From: Methylophaga lonarensis MPL
GTDB lineage: Bacteria > Pseudomonadota > Gammaproteobacteria > Nitrosococcales > Methylophagaceae
DNA: 46,380 nucleotides
Assembly: GCF_000349205.1 (NCBI RefSeq)
Contig: NZ_APHR01000005.1
Coordinates: 1-46,380 of the forward strand
Direction: 5' to 3'
Translations under genes and position numbers: made by a program
The notes under the pieces: model-generated
Seen by the model: the letters and a program-made list of their open reading frames with translations, nothing else
The model's database searches: none
Told to the model about the DNA's origin: nothing
Part shown: piece after piece, positions 10,089-20,931 of the stretch
How the letters are laid out: each line of letters opens with the position of its first letter
How positions within the stretch are numbered: the first letter of the stretch is position 1

Positions 10089-10189
10089 CGTTTCACTAAG
10101 ATTCCCGTTAAAAGCAGCGCTTATTGTATGACAAAATCCGTTGCAAGCTCAGATGGCTTTGACTAATCTTAGCCTAACGATGAATTAAC

Positions 10190-10741
10190 ATGCCGACAGC
10201 TCACGATGGGGTTGCTCGGACAGAGACCAATACTGTGATCGATAAAGATGGCTTCAGAGCCAACGTAGGTATCATTCTCTGCAATGATCAGAATCAAGTG
10301 CTATGGGCGCAGCGCGCGCAACACGATTCCTGGCAGTTTCCGCAGGGAGGGATCAAGCCTGATGAGACTGCAAAACAGGCAGCCTACCGTGAGCTCATGG
10401 AGGAAGTAGGCCTGCTTCCCAAACACGTAGAAATTCTGGCGGTCAGCCGAGGCTGGCTCAGATATCGTTTGCCTAAACGATATCTTCGCTACGGTAACAA
10501 ACCGCTATGTATTGGCCAGAAACAACGCTGGTTTTTGATGCGGTTTACTGGCCAGGAAGAAGATGTTCGACTGGATCTGCATGACAAACCGGAGTTCGAT
10601 GACTGGCGCTGGGTGGACTACTGGACCCCGGTAGAAGAAATTGTCTTTTTCAAGCGTCGGGTTTATGAGCGCGCCTTACACGAGTTTGCGCCGATTTTGT
10701 TTCCTGAATATCGAAAAAAGAATACCAGCAATGTCGGTTGA
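10190..10741 (+). CDS. rppH: RNA pyrophosphohydrolase
   Basis: RppH removes pyrophosphate from 5'-triphosphate mRNAs and so starts 5'-end-dependent decay. The Nudix box is clear in [17 protein letters not shown] followed by MEEVGL, and the family-typical opening [13 protein letters not shown] and WQFPQGG are present. From ATG 10190 it is 183 residues. Homologues normally begin at the equivalent of the Val before IDKDGF, so GTG 10235 is a good alternative start (168 residues). Neither start has a strong ribosome binding site. The HAD phosphatase beside it is a conserved gammaproteobacterial pairing. Confidence 0.92.
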   Translation: MPTAHDGVARTETNTVIDKDGFRANVGIILCNDQNQVLWAQRAQHDSWQFPQGGIKPDETAKQAAYRELMEEVGLLPKHVEILAVSRGWLRYRLPKRYLRYGNKPLCIGQKQRWFLMRFTGQEEDVRLDLHDKPEFDDWRWVDYWTPVEEIVFFKRRVYERALHEFAPILFPEYRKKNTSNVG

Positions 10742-10813
10742 GCCTGGCTGACCGTGGCTGCGGTGAAAGCCAGGTAGTGCCGGACACTCGGTAATTACCC
10801 TAAATAACCGAGA

Positions 10814-12112
10814 TTACAGTTGTTTGCGAAACACTCGCGAGTTTCGCTGGTAGTTGTACATGGCCTGTTTCTCGACTGGTAATTGTCCGATTTCAGTCTG
10901 GACAAAACCGTGTTCCAGAAACCAGTGTGCGGTCTGTGTGGTGAGCACATAAAGTGCATTTAATCCCATTTGTCTGGCTTGCTGTTCGATATTGGCTAAC
11001 AGTTCTTTGCCGCGTCCTTTGTTCCGATAATCCTGTGACACTGCCATGCAGGCCAGTTCACCCACCTGATTACTACGATAGGGATAGAGTGCAGCGCAGG
11101 CGATCACCGTGCCATCTCGCTCCATCACGGTGAAGTGATCAATTTCTCGTTCCAGTAATTCGCGGGAGCGTTTGACCACAGTGCCGTTTTGTTCCAGCGG
11201 TTGGATCAATTCCAGAATGCCGACCACATCTTCGATAGTGGCCCGCCGTGTGGTTTCGAACGATGAAGCACTCACCAAGGTGCCAGCACCATCACGACTG
11301 AACAGTTCCTGTAGCAACGCGCCATCTATGTTGCGATCCAACAGGTGAACCCGATCAATGCCCGCCAGACAGGCATTGATTGCGGCGGGCAAGGCTGGGT
11401 GTTTGTTTTGCATGGCTTGAGCTTCGTTGATGGTCAGCTCTCTGGGCAGGCCATCGTTGCTTTCGCCAATAAAAATCAATTTATCCGCCTGCAATGTAAT
11501 CGCGGCTGCGGTGGCAATCGCTTCTGCAGACAAGTTAAAGATTTCGCCGGTCAGTGAATATCCCAGTGGTGGCAGGAGGACCAGATTGCCAAGTGATAAT
11601 TGCTGGCGGATGCCTTGTTCATCAATACGTCTGACTTCACCAGTGTGCCCCAGATCCACGCCGTCAAGAATACCGGCAGGACGGGCGGTGACCAGATTGC
11701 CACTGGTGCAGCGAATTCTTGAATCTGCCATCGGGGTGTGCGGCAGACCAAATGATAGCTTGGATTCAATTTCAATGCGTAACTCGCCAATCACGCGACG
11801 CGCGACGACCAGAGTGGCTTCATCGGTGACTCTGAGTCCCTGATGAAATTGCTGCGGAATGTTGAGTTGTTGGCATTGCTGTTCAATTTGCATGCGGGCC
11901 CCGTAGACCAGCACAAGCTGAATGCCAAGGCTGTTTAGCAGCGCAAGATCGTGGAGCAAATTGTCAAAACCGGCACTGGCGATTGACTCGCCATCAAAAG
12001 CCACGACGAAAGTGGCACCCCCGTGTGCGTGAATGTACGGGGCCGCTGCCCTAAACCAACTGGTCGTGGTTTTGAAATGCTGGTCAAGTTCGTTGTTTTG
12101 CAGATCGCTCAT
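10814..12112 (-). CDS. argA: Amino-acid N-acetyltransferase (N-acetylglutamate synthase)
   Basis: First step of arginine synthesis: acetylation of glutamate by acetyl-CoA. About 432 residues, close to E. coli ArgA. An N-terminal amino-acid-kinase-like domain (TFVVAFDGE, LVLVYGARMQIEQQC) is followed by a C-terminal GNAT domain (about residues 285-430) with CMAVSQDYRNKGRGKELL as the acetyl-CoA loop. I chose ATG 12112 (MSDLQN, preceded by AAGGCG) over an upstream frame start at 12148. It converges with rppH, and the promoter lies in the region shared with ilvD. No clear ArgR box was seen. Confidence 0.93.
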   Translation of the reverse strand: MSDLQNNELDQHFKTTTSWFRAAAPYIHAHGGATFVVAFDGESIASAGFDNLLHDLALLNSLGIQLVLVYGARMQIEQQCQQLNIPQQFHQGLRVTDEATLVVARRVIGELRIEIESKLSFGLPHTPMADSRIRCTSGNLVTARPAGILDGVDLGHTGEVRRIDEQGIRQQLSLGNLVLLPPLGYSLTGEIFNLSAEAIATAAAITLQADKLIFIGESNDGLPRELTINEAQAMQNKHPALPAAINACLAGIDRVHLLDRNIDGALLQELFSRDGAGTLVSASSFETTRRATIEDVVGILELIQPLEQNGTVVKRSRELLEREIDHFTVMERDGTVIACAALYPYRSNQVGELACMAVSQDYRNKGRGKELLANIEQQARQMGLNALYVLTTQTAHWFLEHGFVQTEIGQLPVEKQAMYNYQRNSRVFRKQL

Positions 12113-12190
12113 ATGCGCCTTTTTATCGCAGCTCGGCACGCTTGCCAAGTTAAGTGTAAAATTATGCGGATAACGTGTCCCTTTGGCCTG

Positions 12191-12238
12191 TTGATCTTTT
12201 CATATTCACTGCTGTTACGACGGCGGTGTAAAGATCAA
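12191..12238. promoter_or_regulatory. Compound hairpin in the argA-ilvD intergenic region
   Basis: Outer arms TTGATCTTT (12191-12199) and AAAGATCAA (12230-12238) are perfect complements. Inside them CACTGCTGT and ACGGCGGTG (12207-12228) form a second nine-pair stem, with two G-U pairs on the plus-strand RNA, closed by the tetraloop TACG. It lies about 58 nt before the ilvD start. No T-run follows, so it is not an intrinsic terminator as it stands. A plus-strand mini-ORF rich in Leu runs through it (see findings). Confidence 0.5.
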
Positions 12239-12295
12239 AAGACCCTGGTTTGTTAAGGACAGACCCTAGCATACTGAATTATCCGGAGTGTCATC

Positions 12296-14149
12296 ATGCC
12301 TGAATATCGTTCAAAAACCTCAACTGCTGGCCGTAACATGGCCGGAGCTCGCGCGCTTTGGCGAGCGACGGGTATGAAAGATGAAGATTTCAGCAAACCG
12401 ATTATTGCTATCGCCAACTCGTTCACTCAGTTTGTACCGGGCCATGTTCACCTCAAGGACCTTGGTCAACTGGTTGCGCGGGAAATTGAAAAAGCTGGCG
12501 GCGTTGCCAAGGAATTTAACACTATCGCGGTCGATGACGGTATTGCCATGGGGCATGGCGGCATGCTCTACAGTTTGCCCTCACGCGACATTATCGCGGA
12601 TTCAGTTGAATACATGGTCAATGCGCACTGCGCGGATGCCTTGGTGTGTATATCTAACTGCGACAAAATTACCCCCGGCATGTTGATGGCGGCATTGCGG
12701 CTGAACATTCCGGTGATTTTTGTCTCTGGCGGTCCGATGGAAGCAGGCAAGACCAAACTGGCAGGAAAGGATGTCAAACTGGATCTGGTTGATGCCATGG
12801 TTCAGGCGGCCGATGAAAATGTCAGTGATGAAGATGTTGCACAGGTTGAACGCAGTGCCTGTCCGACCTGTGGTAGTTGTTCCGGCATGTTTACCGCTAA
12901 CTCAATGAACTGCTTGACCGAAGCATTGGGTTTGTCGCTGCCTGGCAATGGTTCACTTCTGGCGACACATGCCGATCGCAAGGAACTGTTTCTGGAAGCA
13001 GGCCGTAGAATCGTCAGCATCACCAAACGCTACTACGAGCAGGGTGACAGCAGTGTCCTGCCTCGCTCGATTGCCTGCAAGGCGGCTTTTGAAAATGCTA
13101 TTGCGCTGGATATCGCCATGGGTGGTTCAACCAACACCGTGCTGCATTTGCTGGCCGCGGCTCATGAAGGACAAGTGGATTTCACAATGAGCGACATTGA
13201 CAGAATGTCTCGCAAGATTCCCAACTTGTGCAAAGTGGCACCGGCGACCGCGCTCTATCACATGGAAGATGTGCATCGTGCCGGTGGCGTAGTGGCAATT
13301 CTGTCAGAACTGGCTGCGGCGGGTTTGTTGCATACCGATGTTTCGACGGTACACAGCCTAACGCTGGCGGATGCCTTAGCTGAATGGGATGTCAAACGAA
13401 GCAATAGCGAACAGGCAAAACTGCGTTACATGGCTGGCCCAGCGGGCATTCCGACTCAGCAGGCTTTCAGTCAGGATTGTCGTTGGCCAGATCTGGATCT
13501 TGACCGGGAAGCGGGTTGTATCCGCGATATTGAACATGCCTACAGTCAAGATGGTGGCTTGGCAGTGTTGTTCGGCAATTTGGCTCAGGACGGTTGTATT
13601 GTAAAAACAGCCGGGGTCGATGAATCGATTCTCAAGTTTTCCGGTCCGGCAAGAATTTACGAATCTCAAGATGCTGCGGTGACGGCAATTTTGACCGAGC
13701 AGGTACAAGCGGGCGATGTCGTGTTAATTCGCTATGAAGGTCCAAAAGGTGGTCCGGGCATGCAGGAAATGCTCTACCCGACCAGCTACCTGAAATCAAA
13801 AGGGCTGGGCAAAGCCTGTGCTTTGCTGACTGATGGTCGTTTTTCTGGTGGCACATCCGGCTTGTCGATTGGTCACGTATCACCGGAAGCCGCCGAGGGT
13901 GGCAACATTGGCCTGATCGAAGAGGGCGATATCATCGACATTGATATTCCGAATCGTACCATCAATGTCAGACTGACGGATTCGGAACTGGCTGAGCGAC
14001 GTCAAGCTATGGAAGCCCGTGGTGACAAAGCCTGGCAACCAGTGAACCGCCAGCGTCAGGTAAGCCTCGCTTTACAGGCCTATGCCGCATTGACAACCTC
14101 TGCTGCCAAAGGCGCCGTACGCGATTTGGAACAGCTCAAAACCAAATAA
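12296..14149 (+). CDS. ilvD: Dihydroxy-acid dehydratase
   Basis: Iron-sulfur dehydratase that makes the 2-keto acid precursors of isoleucine and valine. At 617 residues it matches the E. coli enzyme (616). Visible are the conserved cysteines in [12 protein letters not shown] and [20 protein letters not shown], and the C-terminal [20 protein letters not shown]. It starts at ATG 12296 after CCGGAG. It is transcribed alone, divergently from argA, and a structured leader upstream could be regulatory. It ends before a strong hairpin facing a convergent ABC gene. Confidence 0.97.
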   Translation: MPEYRSKTSTAGRNMAGARALWRATGMKDEDFSKPIIAIANSFTQFVPGHVHLKDLGQLVAREIEKAGGVAKEFNTIAVDDGIAMGHGGMLYSLPSRDIIADSVEYMVNAHCADALVCISNCDKITPGMLMAALRLNIPVIFVSGGPMEAGKTKLAGKDVKLDLVDAMVQAADENVSDEDVAQVERSACPTCGSCSGMFTANSMNCLTEALGLSLPGNGSLLATHADRKELFLEAGRRIVSITKRYYEQGDSSVLPRSIACKAAFENAIALDIAMGGSTNTVLHLLAAAHEGQVDFTMSDIDRMSRKIPNLCKVAPATALYHMEDVHRAGGVVAILSELAAAGLLHTDVSTVHSLTLADALAEWDVKRSNSEQAKLRYMAGPAGIPTQQAFSQDCRWPDLDLDREAGCIRDIEHAYSQDGGLAVLFGNLAQDGCIVKTAGVDESILKFSGPARIYESQDAAVTAILTEQVQAGDVVLIRYEGPKGGPGMQEMLYPTSYLKSKGLGKACALLTDGRFSGGTSGLSIGHVSPEAAEGGNIGLIEEGDIIDIDIPNRTINVRLTDSELAERRQAMEARGDKAWQPVNRQRQVSLALQAYAALTTSAAKGAVRDLEQLKTK

Positions 14150-14160
14150 TCTATCCGCAA

Positions 14161-14191
14161 CAGGCTGTTGCCAGTGATTGGTAACAGCCTG
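14161..14191. terminator. Hairpin between convergent ilvD and ABC exporter
   Basis: CAGGCTGTTGCCA (14161-14173) pairs with TGGTAACAGCCTG (14179-14191) over 13 positions, with one G-T, around the loop GTGAT. It fills most of the gap between the two stops. No T tract follows on the plus strand, so it may be a weak or bidirectional terminator, or an mRNA 3' stabiliser. Confidence 0.6.
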
Positions 14192-15981
14192 CTATATCTG
14201 CTTGGCGTAGAGTTTTTGATAGATACCTTGCTGGCTGATCAGGCTGTCATGATCGCCATCCGCGATAATCTCGCCACCATCAAACACGATAATACGATCT
14301 GCCTGTCGCACGGCACTGAGTCGGTGGGCAATAATGATCGTGGTTTTGTTGGCCAGGAATGCGTTCAAAGCTTCATGCAGTTGATATTCAGTGTCACTGT
14401 CCAGTGCTGAGGTGGCCTCATCAAGCACTACGATACAAGGATTGATCAGCGCCATTCTCGCGACGGCAAGACGCTGCCGCTGACCACCAGAGAGTTTGAC
14501 ACCTGAGCGACCAATTACCGTATCCAGTCCTTCGGCCATGTCTCTAACAACTTGATCAAGCTGAGCGATTTTCAGCGCCTGCCAGATGTTCTCGTCTGGA
14601 TAAACCCGCCCCATAGTGATATTTTGCCGCACGCTATCATTGAACAGCGCCGGGTGTTGCAGCACGGTAGCCACATGCTCTCGGACTTCTGCCAATCCGA
14701 TTTCGCTGACTGGAATATCGTCAAAATAAACCATGCCCTGATCAGCCGGGTACAAGCCGAGCAAGACATTAACCAATGTCGATTTACCTGCACCACTGGC
14801 ACCCACCAGTGCCACTTTTTCTCCAGCCTTGATATCAAGTGATACGCCGTTGAGAATCTTGCTGTCGGGACCATAGGAAAAGTGCAGATCACGAATACTG
14901 ATGCTGACGGGATCGCCGTTTTTGAATGGCGTTTTCAGTGCGGGATAAGCAGTTTCTTTCTTGAGCGAGAACAGGCTGTTGATACGGTTTACGGCAGCTG
15001 CCGCTGAATAATAGGCGTACTGGATGTTTAACACTTCCTGTACGGGTCCCATCATGAACCACAGGTAACCATAGACAGCAAACATTTGACCGATAGTCAG
15101 ATCGGAAAATACCACCATCAGCATGCTGACAGCACGGAACAAGTCAAAACCAAACAGAAAAATCACAAAGGAGATGCGGTTAGCCGCGTCGCTTTTCCAG
15201 GCGTACTCGCCTGCATGGTTGCGCACGTTGCGTGCGGCATCCATCACCCGCAAAAAATAATGGCGTTCACGATTGGCTGCACGTATCTGCTGAATGGCAT
15301 CCAGCGTTTCAGTCAGGCTCTGCTGAAAGATTTCGACCGCCTGATTTTCATTTTTTTTGAGATGTTTGACCTTGCTGCCCACCTTCATGGTGAAGTAAAT
15401 CACCAGAGGATTCATGAACAGAATCAGCAGCGCCAGTTGCCAGTGCAACCATAGCAAAATAACGGCGGTGCCGATAATGCTCAGCACTGCGACGATAAAC
15501 CGGCTGATGGTATTGGAAATAAAGTTGTCGATCACCTCGATGTCGGTGACAAAGTGTGACGCGATACCACCGCTGCCACGGGTTTCGTATTCACTGATGG
15601 TGATCTGCCTAACTGTTTAAGCAGCCTTTGCCGGATGCGATAGGTCAGTCGTTTGGCGATCAGCGTGAAATAGCGGGTTTGCGCGACGTTAAGCACCAGA
15701 GACGCCAGTCGCAGCAGTAAGGTCAGCAACAGCATCACACTGATGAAAAGCACCGGTCCATGCCAGCTTGTCGGAGTTAGACTGGCGATAAAATTCACCG
15801 AGGCACCGGGCTGATCCAGCAGTACTTCGTCTACCATGATGGGTAACAGCAAGGGCACGGGGACTGCACACAAGGTGGCAATCAAGGCCAGCATGTTAGC
15901 CTTGAGCAAATGACTTTTGTAAGCCATTGCCTGTCGCAGTAGATCTTTCAGTTGATGGTGGTCGAATTGCATGGTCTGCAT
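14192..15981 (-). CDS. MsbA-like ABC exporter (membrane + ATPase domains), one frameshift
   Basis: A half-transporter of the type I exporter family. The N-terminal part (15981 down to about 15610) contains the first membrane helices. The rest (14192-15535 frame) contains further helices and the ATPase with Walker A GASGAGKST, signature LSGGQRQRLAVARM and Walker B IVVLDEATSALD. Near 15607-15612 one base seems missing: in the corrected frame the sequence reads ITISEYETRGSGGIASHFVT, the usual coupling region. Corrected length is about 595 residues. The substrate is unknown. It follows hmuV by 53 bp on the same strand and may be co-transcribed with the heme importer. Confidence 0.85.
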
Positions 15982-16034
15982 CAGTAAGCAAGCAGGGGAC
16001 AAAAGTTCATGTCCGAATGTAAATGGATCAAGTT

Positions 16035-16802
16035 TCAGTACAACACGGCTGAATGATGTTCACCCGTTAACAACTGAGGTCGATAGCCCCACAATTCAGC
16101 AATTTTGTCTGGTTGCAGAATATCGGATGGAGCGCCATCAGCACACAGGTGTCCTGAATTCATCAACCAGATTCTATCAGCGTAGCGAAGCGCGTGGTTA
16201 AGATCATGTAATACCACGAGGATAGTGGCTTGTTGTTGATGTGCGAGCTGCTGCATCAGTGACATCAACTGATGCTGTTGACTGAGATCCTGCGCTGACA
16301 AGGGTTCGTCAAGTAATAAAACCGGTGCAGACTGCGCCTGAGATAATTGCAACAGCACCCTGGCAAGCTGAACTCGTTGACGTTCACCACCCGATAAGCT
16401 GGTGTAAAGACGATCTGCAAACTGTGAAGTGTCCGTTGTCTGCATCAATTGTTGAGCTTTAATTCGCGCTTCTTGTCTGCTCAATGCCAGTGGTATTGCT
16501 CCCATCAACACCACCTCTTCAACAGTAAACGGGAAGTTGAGGCTACTGCTCTGTGGCAACACGCCCAAATGCCCGGCAAGTTGATTTCTGGCCCATTGCT
16601 GTCTGCTGCGACCATGAATCAGAATATCCGCTGCCTGTGCGTGCCATTCGCCACTGATGACTTTTAGCAAACTGGACTTGCCAGCTCCGTTGGGACCGAG
16701 AATAGCGATAAGCTCACCAGAGTGTGTCGCAAGGTTGGAGACATCCAGTAGCTGTCTATTGGCGCGTACCAGTTTGATGTGCTTGATCTGCAGTGTGTTC
16801 AT
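16035..16802 (-). CDS. hmuV: Heme ABC transporter ATP-binding protein
   Basis: A 255-residue ATPase of the heme/cobalamin/siderophore importer class, with Walker A LGPNGAGKSSLLK, signature LSGGERQRVQLARV, Walker B VLLLDEPLSAQD and a switch histidine in LVVLHDLNHAL. It powers heme passage through HmuU. Its start overlaps the hmuU stop by 4 bp, which suggests translational coupling. It is the third gene of hmuTUV. Confidence 0.92.
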   Translation of the reverse strand: MNTLQIKHIKLVRANRQLLDVSNLATHSGELIAILGPNGAGKSSLLKVISGEWHAQAADILIHGRSRQQWARNQLAGHLGVLPQSSSLNFPFTVEEVVLMGAIPLALSRQEARIKAQQLMQTTDTSQFADRLYTSLSGGERQRVQLARVLLQLSQAQSAPVLLLDEPLSAQDLSQQHQLMSLMQQLAHQQQATILVVLHDLNHALRYADRIWLMNSGHLCADGAPSDILQPDKIAELWGYRPQLLTGEHHSAVLY

Positions 16803-17830
16803 ATCAGACTCAATCGACGACGCTGTTGCAATAGCAACGCAGCAAAAAAGGGTGCACCAATCAGTGCGGTCAGCAAACCGACCGGTAATTCTGCCGGGGC
16901 GAGCACTTGCCTTGCGACAATATCTGCGATGAGCAGTAACGCGGCACCGGTTAACGCCGAAAGTGGTAGCAGATAACGATGGTCAGGACCTAAGGTCAGC
17001 CGAATCAGATGCGGAACCACCAGCCCTATAAAGCCAATCATACCGGCCATTGACACGGCGATGCCGATACCCGCCGCTGTGAGCAGAATCAGTCGTAACT
17101 TGACCCGTTCAACATCAATGCCCAGGTGGTGCGCTTCAGCTTCTCCCAACAACAAAGCATTTAAAGCACTGGCATGTTTCATATAAAAAAACAGCAAAAT
17201 AATGCAGCTGATACCGGTAAGTGCCACATGGCGAAAGTTTGCACCTGATAACGAGCCCATCCCCCACAAGGTCAAATCACGTAAAGCCTGATCATTGGCA
17301 ATAAAACTCAAAAAGCCCACAACCGCGCCGGTAAAGGCAGAAATAGCAATGCCGGCGAGCAATAAAATCAGCACCGAGGTGCCCTCTGATGACTGGGCCA
17401 GCCGATAGACCAGTAGAGTTGTCAGCAAACCACCAACGAAAGCAGCCAAAGGTGTGCTGATAAAGGCAAGACTGGTGGGAAACACCACGATAGCCAGTGC
17501 TGCGCCCAGGCCAGCACCAGAGCTGACGCCGATCACGCCGGGATCCGCAAGCGGATTTCTGAATACGCCCTGTGTCACAGCTCCGCACACTGCCAACAAG
17601 GCTCCCAAAAATAAGGCCAGCAATGTTCTGGGTAAACGCAATTCCTGAACCACGATCGTCTGGTGTGCATTCAGGCTGTTTAGCTGACCACCGCTTATCA
17701 AGTCCAGTACAGCCAGAAGCGACTGAACCGCTGGTATTGCCATGGGGCCTGAAATAAGAGATGAGATGCTGGCGATGATAATCACCAAACAGGCCAACAA
17801 GCCCGCCAGTATTTTTTTATTTTGGATCAT
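16799..17830 (-). CDS. hmuU: Heme ABC transporter permease
   Basis: A 343-residue FecCD/BtuC-family inner-membrane permease with about ten hydrophobic segments. Typical sequences are LRLPRTLLALFLGALLAVCG, GVFRNPLADPGVIGVSSGAG and GFIGLVVPHLIRLTLGPDHR. It moves heme from HmuT into the cytoplasm. It starts 11 bp after hmuT and ends overlapping hmuV. Confidence 0.93.
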   Translation of the reverse strand: MIQNKKILAGLLACLVIIIASISSLISGPMAIPAVQSLLAVLDLISGGQLNSLNAHQTIVVQELRLPRTLLALFLGALLAVCGAVTQGVFRNPLADPGVIGVSSGAGLGAALAIVVFPTSLAFISTPLAAFVGGLLTTLLVYRLAQSSEGTSVLILLLAGIAISAFTGAVVGFLSFIANDQALRDLTLWGMGSLSGANFRHVALTGISCIILLFFYMKHASALNALLLGEAEAHHLGIDVERVKLRLILLTAAGIGIAVSMAGMIGFIGLVVPHLIRLTLGPDHRYLLPLSALTGAALLLIADIVARQVLAPAELPVGLLTALIGAPFFAALLLQQRRRLSLI

Positions 17831-17841
17831 GACGGCTGGCT

Positions 17842-18744
17842 TCAGGGCTGGCTGGAAGCTGATGGCAGTTTGGCTGAAATGTCCACAGCTGCCTTCACTG
17901 CCGAGACGCTTAAGCCAGCGATCAACAGTGAAGGTGGCACCACATAGACCTGAGCATTCTGAAATGCTTCGCCATGAATAAATATTGGGTGTTGTCGAAG
18001 TAACTCAGCTTGTGCCTGTTGCTCAGGAAGCTCACTTCCCAGCACGATTACTTGAGGGTTTTCATTGATGAGTGCTTCAGTTGAAACAGGTTTGTAGTTG
18101 GCAAAGCGACTAATGTTTTGTCCACCAAGCAGCTTGATCAGTGCATCTCCAGCCGTACCCACACCGGCCTGAGACAGACCACGTTCGTTCAGTTGAAGCA
18201 GGAAAGTCATGGCTATTGAAGTGTGCTGGTGCCGGGTGTCATTTAACTCCCGGTGGTAGGCCGCTACCTGTTGGTGAATCCTGTCAAACTCAGCCTTGTT
18301 GTCGAAATGATTTGCCAGCGTGTTGATATTGTCCATCAGTTGCGTGGTATCCAGCGGTATCGGCAATACAATCATCTCAATGCCTGAACGCCTGAGGATC
18401 TCAAGGGTGCTTTCTGGCCCCATGTGCTGGCTGCCAATCAGAAGATCGGGTTCAAGACTCAGGATGGCTTCTGCAGATAAATTTCTGTGATAGCCCAGAT
18501 CCGCCACTTGTCGATTGTCCAGAAGCGAATGACTGGTCATGTCGACGGCCACCAGATAATCCGCCAAGCCACCCTCAGCCAGCAGTTCTGTTGCATTGGC
18601 ATCGACACTGATAATGCGAATTTCCCTGTCAGCCAGTGCTGCCGACTGCGGCCAAATCAGCAGGCAGCAAAGCCCTGCCCATTTCCACCAAATTCCTTTT
18701 CGAGCCTCGTTTTCACCAAACAGTTTTCGTTGCGCAATTCGCAT
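17842..18744 (-). CDS. hmuT: Periplasmic heme-binding protein
   Basis: First gene of the hmuTUV importer. The 300-residue protein has an N-terminal signal sequence whose hydrophobic part ends near ALADREIRI (residue about 39), then a periplasmic binding domain of the BtuF/HmuT type (IISVDANATELLAEGG, DLGYHRNLSAEAILSLEPDLLIGSQ). It should hand heme from the outer-membrane receptor to HmuU. It is divergent from the receptor gene across a 149-bp region carrying a Fur-box-like site. Confidence 0.9.
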   Translation of the reverse strand: MRIAQRKLFGENEARKGIWWKWAGLCCLLIWPQSAALADREIRIISVDANATELLAEGGLADYLVAVDMTSHSLLDNRQVADLGYHRNLSAEAILSLEPDLLIGSQHMGPESTLEILRRSGIEMIVLPIPLDTTQLMDNINTLANHFDNKAEFDRIHQQVAAYHRELNDTRHQHTSIAMTFLLQLNERGLSQAGVGTAGDALIKLLGGQNISRFANYKPVSTEALINENPQVIVLGSELPEQQAQAELLRQHPIFIHGEAFQNAQVYVVPPSLLIAGLSVSAVKAAVDISAKLPSASSQP

Positions 18745-18764
18745 GTAAACAACCTAAAAAATTA

Positions 18765-18809
18765 TTGCAAATAAAAATAATTATGATTTAGATTAAAAAG
18801 GCAGGTCAA
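18765..18809. promoter_or_regulatory. Bidirectional heme-uptake promoter with Fur-box-like site
   Basis: AATAAAAATAATTATGATT (18770-18788) matches the 19-bp Fur consensus GATAATGATAATCATTATC at 13 positions. It fills the spacer of a plus-strand promoter candidate TTGCAA (18765-18770), 17 bp, TTAGAT (18788-18793). It also overlaps the -10 of a minus-strand candidate TTGACC (18809-18804), 18 bp, CATAAT (18785-18780). Binding of Fur-iron here would block both hmuTUV and the receptor, the usual logic for heme acquisition. Confidence 0.65.
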
Positions 18810-18893
18810 GAGAAAACATCTTGAGTCATCACCATAACCATCACGATTGAGGATGCCTGATCCGATGAACACAGATTCGAAAAAGGAGCTTCA

Positions 18894-20914
18894 ATGAAGC
18901 CAACTGGAATAAGACTGAAAACAAGCGCGGCCATGCTATCTGCTGTGATGTTTAGCCCGGCCTTTGCCGAGCCGGTTACGTTTGAGCCGATTCATATTAC
19001 GGCCAGCAGAACACAGACCGATGTGACGGAATTGTCCCGTAACATTGAGTTTTTATCGAGCGCAGACATAGAGCAGCAACAGGCGGCGTCGATACCTGAA
19101 TTATTGCGATACTCGCCCAATATCGACCTGGTTGGAGGGCCTCGTTCCAGCGTGCAATCGGTCAATATTCGTGGTTTGGGTGGAGATAGAGTGTTGCAAC
19201 TAGTTGACGGTGTGAGACAAAACTTCGTTTCTGGTCATCGCCCCAGCTATTTCCTTGAGCCAGAGATGCTCAAGAGTGTCGAGGTAATAAGAGGTCCGGC
19301 CAGTTCGCTTTGGGGATCTGGCGCTGTCGGTGGCGTGGTGTCACAAAACACCAAGACGGCATCGGATTTGTTGGCGGGTCGAACGTTTGGAGGTTTTATC
19401 AAACAGGGCTGGCGCAGTAATGATGACCGAAGCGTAACAACGATGGCGCTGGCCACACAGCAGGAAGATATCGGTGTTTTGGTTTCTGGTTATTATCGCG
19501 ATGGTAATGATATCAAGCTCGGCAACAATGACCGTTTGAGCGGCTCAAGCATGCGTGACAAGGGCGTGATGGGCAAATTTGACTGGCAGCTTGATGACAA
19601 TCAGCACCTGACCCTGAATGTCCGAAGCTCGCGCGATGAAGGCAATGTTCCGAGTAATGGGGCGGCCCCCTTCAATGACACCTCGAATTTCCTGATCCGT
19701 CGAAGAAATGATACCGATCATGTCTCTCTGGATTATCGGCTAACCCGCACTCTGATCTGATTAACAGTCAGTTGCTGGCATACTGGAATCAGACAGAAAT
19801 GCAGGAGTACCGGCTCTCTGACCTGCGAGCGGACAAAACCAGAATTCAGACTTTGGGGATGAGTTTGAATAATCAATCAACATGGCAGACGGTTCGCTGG
19901 CTATATGGTGTTGATGCTTATCAGGACAAGCTCAGCAGTTCCAGAGAAGGTGATAATCGTCCGACGCCCCCTGATGCAACTACCACAATTTGGGGAGTGT
20001 ATAGTGAAGTTCATTTGCCCTTTGCTGAACGTTGGCAATTAGAACTGGGTGGCCGATATGACCATTTCAGAACACGCGCCAGTAATCTGGGTGACAGTCG
20101 CAATGATGATGCTTTTTCACCTTCAGCGGCCCTGGTTTGGAAGACTACCGAACAGTGGACCATGACCTTACGTTACGATGAGGCTTTCCGCGCGCCGACA
20201 GCAGAAGAGCTATACACAACGGGTACACATTTCTGCATCACATCTACTGCCTGTAACACCTTTTTGCCAGACGCGAGTCTCAAGCCTGAGCAAGCGCACA
20301 ATATCGAGCTGATGACCGAATTCACTGACAATGATTTCTGGCAGCAGGGTGACAAACTCACCTTCAATGCGGCTATTTTTAGAAATCATGTCGATAACTT
20401 TATCGAGCAACAAGTGGATGATCCGATTTTCACATCATTGCCGTTTCCACCGTTTTTCAGTGTCGATGCTGGACATACTCGCTATCGCAATGTTGATAAG
20501 GCACGTTTGACGGGGGGAGAACTTGGGCTTAATTATCAGTGGGCAGGATATGATATCGGCCTGTCTTATGGTCGAACCCGTGCAGAAAACCGCAAGACAG
20601 GTGAGAGCTTGAGTGGTATTCCAGCTGACAAGTGGGTCTTCAACTTTGCACATACCTGGGCGCCAACTCAATTGACTGCTGGATTAAGATTGACCCATGC
20701 AGAAGCCCAGCGTCGTTTGCCGGACAATATTGACCAGCAATATGACAGCTATACCGTCACCGATCTCTACGCAAGCTGGCAGCCTCGACAGTTAGATGGT
20801 CTGAAGCTGGATCTGACGGTAAACAACCTGACCAACCGGCATTATCGAATGGCATTTCAGGCATTGCACATGCAGGGACGGGATGTCCGTCTGACAGCCA
20901 GTTATGCTTTCTAA
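18894..20914 (+). CDS. TonB-dependent heme receptor, one frameshift
   Basis: Outer-membrane beta-barrel receptor for heme or hemoproteins, starting at ATG 18894 after AAGGAG. A signal peptide ends near MFSPAFA, followed by a TonB-box-like segment, a plug domain (RNIEFLSSADIEQQQ, IRGLGGDRVLQLVDG, VEVIRGPASSLWGSGAVGG) and a barrel ending in the aromatic ...RLTASYAF. The frame breaks near 19744-19746. Restoring one C in the CCC run gives a continuous DYRLTPHSDLINSQLLAYW. Corrected length is about 674 residues. hutX and hugZ follow directly and hmuTUV is divergent, which supports heme as substrate. No tonB/exbBD is in the window. Confidence 0.88.
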
Positions 20915-20931
20915 ACAGGGGGAGTTTTGTG

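Noticed and set aside
10743-10774. Seven-pair inverted repeat CCTGGCT/AGCCAGG between rppH and argA.
   Set aside because: The loop is 18 nt and no T-run follows; too weak to call a terminator.
18806-18824. TCAAGA...TCTTGA dyad in the receptor leader, considered as an additional operator.
   Set aside because: It is short, with a 7-nt A-rich spacer, and does not resemble a Fur site; probably chance.
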